7,738 bases of DNA, taken from assembly GCA_031290695.1 (NCBI GenBank), contig JAITNB010000114.1:1-7738 (forward strand). The letters are read 5' to 3'. Within the stretch, counting starts at the first letter, position 1. The number at the start of each line of letters is the position of its first letter. This document shows, piece after piece, positions 5,591 through 7,738 of this stretch. The DNA is from Coriobacteriales bacterium. Its GTDB lineage: Bacteria > Actinomycetota > Coriobacteriia > Coriobacteriales > UBA8131. The translations under genes and the position numbers were made by a program. The notes under the pieces are model-generated. The model saw nothing but the letters and a program-made list of their open reading frames with translations, ran no database searches and was not told where the DNA came from.

Positions 5591-7738
5591 CTGGTGGGCT
5601 ATATGACCCAGGGGCACATTGCCGTTCATGATGTCTACAAACGGGTTGCCGGTTTGACCGTCGAACTCTGACGGCTCAGGCGTAGGCGTGGGGGTTGGCG
5701 TGGGTGTTCGCGTAAGTGTGGGCGTGGGCTCAGGGGTGGGCTCAGGCTCAGGCGCTGGCTCAGGCGTAGGTGTTGGCGTGGGCGTTGGTGTAGGCGTGGG
5801 TGTGGGGGTAGGTGTGGGGGTAGGTGTTGGCGTGGGCGTAGGCGTCACGGGGTTTGCCGTCCATACCGCGTAGAGGGCCATGTGGCCCACCACGCCGCTA
5901 TACGTCGAGCCAACAGGATACTCCACGGTGCTCGCAGTCGATTGGGTCGACCAGCCTTGGAACGTGTAGCCCGAGCGCGTCATCGTCCCCTGACCGGCAA
6001 CCGTGAAGCTGCCGCCGTGAGGTACGGTTAGAGCGGCGGGCGCGCTCCCCAAATGACCGGAGCTGAGATAGGTCACGTTGTAACGGTTGAGGGGGTAGTA
6101 GAGCTTGAGGACCAGTGAGCCATCGGCCGCAACAACACCGCTTGTCCTCGACCCTGCATAGGTGGGGGTATAGGTATAGCCCGTAATGGGTATCGTTGTC
6201 CCGTTAACAATACTGTCGGTTGTCCCGTCATCATACCCCACTGTGCGATACAGCGCGACGGTCAGGCCGTCCTGGTCAACCGTATAGTGCTCGACGGTAT
6301 AGCGCGTATCAGACCTCGGGGCCCATCGTGCGTAAACCGTCACGTCACTCGTTACCGCAGAGGCCACTGTGAACGCCGTGCCGGTACCGGTCACTGCCGT
6401 GTTCCAACCTGCGAAGTCATACCCCAGGCGGGTGGGCGATGCCGGCAGGAAGGCGAGGTGCTCATCCGGCTGGGTAACGGTCATAGTCGCAGGAGACGCC
6501 GGTGTTGAGGTCGCGGTATCGTCACTGGTAAAGGTGACCACAAAAGTCTCGGCCGTTACCTCGGCTGTTATGCGCTTCTCGGCAACAAGATCGTCCACAA
6601 AGCCAATCGTGGGGGAATACGTGCCCCTGGCCCGGTGATAACCGCCCGCATCTATGTTTGTGATAAGCATGAGGGCCGTGGGGCTGTCGATGGGGGCACC
6701 CGTCTCGATAAGCCAGGCGCGCGTCTTCGACTCTTTGAGGATTTGCAGCCGTATCGCAAAATCTGTCTCCGCGTCAACACGCAGGACGTTGAGGGAGAAG
6801 TCCCTGGCATCGAGGATGTACTTCTCACCAACAACCAGGTCGCCCACGACGACCGTACGGGTCTTTGTGGTGGTGTTGTAATCGCTGTCTGTCACAGAGA
6901 TTTTAACAACATAGACGCCCTCAGCGCTGAGGTCTACCTGCTCCAAGCTAGACGCAAAGGGAACGAGCGGCTTTACAGGAAGCGCGTTGCTGTCCTCCTC
7001 GTCATACGCCAGCACGTCGGCAAGCACAAGCGTCTTGAAGTGCTCAAAGGACGTACCGGCCATGATGCGCAGCGGGTTATCAAATGTAAGTGTTGGCTTG
7101 CTGCCATCGGTCACGATAACAGGCACGTTCTTTGCCTTGGTTGCAGGGTTTTCTACAACGGAGAAGGTCGCAAAGTAGTTGCCTGTTGTACCCATCAGGA
7201 AGCTGTCCCTGCTTGGGTCTGGGTCCAAAGGCCCACTGTAGCTGTCGAGCTGCGGCGTTACCGGCGAGGCACCCTGGTCATCTCGCCATGCCCTGACGTG
7301 TGCCAAGCCGATAAGGTCTGCCGTCGTATTCTCTTGGGCAACCGTTGAGTTTAACTTGACAGGGTCAGCCGCGATGAAATAATGCCCTTCCTTTACCAGT
7401 ATGGTCTGAGGGATCACCTGGGCGATAATGCCCGTGCGGACCGTGCGGTCAAGGTCAACCGCGATACGAACCGTGTAATCGCCTTCTTCGCCACGATACC
7501 CGCCAAAGTCGTCGACCACCGCAGCAACAGACGCGCCGGTCTCGGCACTCCAGGCGGCGACCTCTGCACGGTCAAAGACCTGCGCCTGGCTGTTCACCTC
7601 TACCTCGGTGCCCTTGATAACAAAGCCGCGGGCGCGCAAAACGTACTCGTCGGTAACCAGGTAGGTGCCGTCATCGACGACGACGACACGCGTCACGCTC
7701 ACCGTATTGCCGTCCTTGTCGGTAACCGAGTAGGCCAC
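5213..7738 (-). CDS. Giant multidomain surface protein, C-terminal 841 residues (5' end outside window)
   Basis: The frame is open to the window edge and begins in the middle of an Ig-like domain ([18 protein letters not shown]), so the GTG at 7738 is not a start. In order (residues counted from the edge): end of an Ig-like DUF5011-type domain (1-21); two copies of a roughly 90-100-residue repeat (22-107, 114-212); a DUF5011-like Ig domain (215-298); a third repeat copy (299-395); a Listeria-Bacteroides (InlB B/Flg_new) repeat (399-473) with [11 protein letters not shown]; a MucBP-like domain (478-550, [12 protein letters not shown] to LVLKLYYPL); a second Listeria-Bacteroides repeat (552-627); a Thr-Pro/Glu-Pro stalk (631-689); and three hydrophobic helices (about 718-744, 768-788, 801-819). 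There is no LPXTG, so anchoring seems to be by membrane helices. Such proteins are typically adhesins or host- or matrix-binding factors; the ligand is unknown. The stop at 5213-5215 is 137 bases before the LRR gene. Confidence 0.9.
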   Translation of the reverse strand: MAYSVTDKDGNTVSVTRVVVVDDGTYLVTDEYVLRARGFVIKGTEVEVNSQAQVFDRAEVAAWSAETGASVAAVVDDFGGYRGEEGDYTVRIAVDLDRTVRTGIIAQVIPQTILVKEGHYFIAADPVKLNSTVAQENTTADLIGLAHVRAWRDDQGASPVTPQLDSYSGPLDPDPSRDSFLMGTTGNYFATFSVVENPATKAKNVPVIVTDGSKPTLTFDNPLRIMAGTSFEHFKTLVLADVLAYDEEDSNALPVKPLVPFASSLEQVDLSAEGVYVVKISVTDSDYNTTTKTRTVVVGDLVVGEKYILDARDFSLNVLRVDAETDFAIRLQILKESKTRAWLIETGAPIDSPTALMLITNIDAGGYHRARGTYSPTIGFVDDLVAEKRITAEVTAETFVVTFTSDDTATSTPASPATMTVTQPDEHLAFLPASPTRLGYDFAGWNTAVTGTGTAFTVASAVTSDVTVYARWAPRSDTRYTVEHYTVDQDGLTVALYRTVGYDDGTTDSIVNGTTIPITGYTYTPTYAGSRTSGVVAADGSLVLKLYYPLNRYNVTYLSSGHLGSAPAALTVPHGGSFTVAGQGTMTRSGYTFQGWSTQSTASTVEYPVGSTYSGVVGHMALYAVWTANPVTPTPTPTPTPTPTPTPTPTPTPTPTPTPEPAPEPEPTPEPTPTLTRTPTPTPTPTPEPSEFDGQTGNPFVDIMNGNVPLGHIAHQGAWSLASLLFGVVGIIISLLLALGFLLGRKNEDDEWDAQQDEELARRRNTVMALKVAAIALGVIVMAVWLILEDFSLPMIWINQWTLVVLALFLVQLIVFAIYKATAYKLKSETQKDLPLEAPAS
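5672..5848 (-). repeat. Hexamer-type low-complexity repeat encoding a Thr-Pro stalk
   Basis: On the minus strand about 30 near-identical ACN-CCN hexamers encode Thr-Pro pairs: an unbroken run of 14 (residues 632-659), an [12 protein letters not shown] interval, then another TP series to residue 689. Third positions vary among units, so it is degenerate at DNA level but strict at protein level, meaning the rigid wall-spanning stalk is selected. Loss or gain of units would keep the frame. Confidence 0.9.

Noticed and set aside
5688..5873. Plus-strand frame coding a Gly-Val repeat protein
   Set aside because: It is the reverse reading of the Thr-Pro stalk; the repeat explains it entirely.
7736..7738. 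GTG at the window edge as the start of the surface protein
   Set aside because: It lies within an Ig-like domain and the protein has no signal peptide there, so the gene continues beyond the window.
1..7738. CRISPR array, tRNA, rRNA, insertion sequence or phage gene
   Set aside because: No regularly spaced direct repeats, cloverleaf, transposase or phage motif is visible.

Overview
The window looks like a chromosomal piece of a moderately GC-rich, anaerobic, amino-acid-fermenting Gram-positive bacterium, most likely a member of the Coriobacteriia (Actinomycetota). The basis is the pairing of an indolepyruvate:ferredoxin oxidoreductase operon with a very large multidomain surface protein (Ig-like, MucBP-like and Listeria-Bacteroides repeat modules, a Thr-Pro stalk and a three-helix C-terminal membrane anchor), a style common in that class. 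The assignment is an inference; there is no rRNA or other phylogenetic marker here.

Layout. Bases 1-291 (+) are the C-terminal part of an FKBP-type peptidyl-prolyl isomerase cut by the window edge. After 45 bases come iorA (337-2463, +) and iorB (2463-3119, +), whose stop and start codons share one base. They encode the two subunits of indolepyruvate ferredoxin oxidoreductase, which oxidises aryl pyruvates made by transamination of aromatic amino acids to aryl-acetyl-CoA and passes the electrons to ferredoxin. The operon converges on two minus-strand genes. The first (3198-5075) encodes an unusual membrane protein with an N-terminal zinc ribbon, one transmembrane helix and a long leucine-rich-repeat domain. 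The second (5213-7738 and beyond) encodes the C-terminal 841 residues of the giant surface protein. The 137-base gap between these two holds a perfect 15-bp inverted repeat, an extended -10 promoter candidate and a good Shine-Dalgarno for the LRR gene.

The most interesting signal is inside iorA. Two 55-base segments (1441-1495 and 2392-2446) align without gaps, sit in the same reading frame, and each carries a hairpin built on the same outline. They fall where this IorA is longer than the usual family: in an inter-domain linker and in a C-terminal tail after the ferredoxin-like domain. The pattern recalls the palindromic elements that insert in frame into Rickettsia proteins, here in a conserved housekeeping enzyme of a Gram-positive.

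Functionally the left half is metabolic (a folding helper and amino-acid catabolism) and the right half concerns the cell envelope. Nothing in the sequence links the two halves beyond adjacency.
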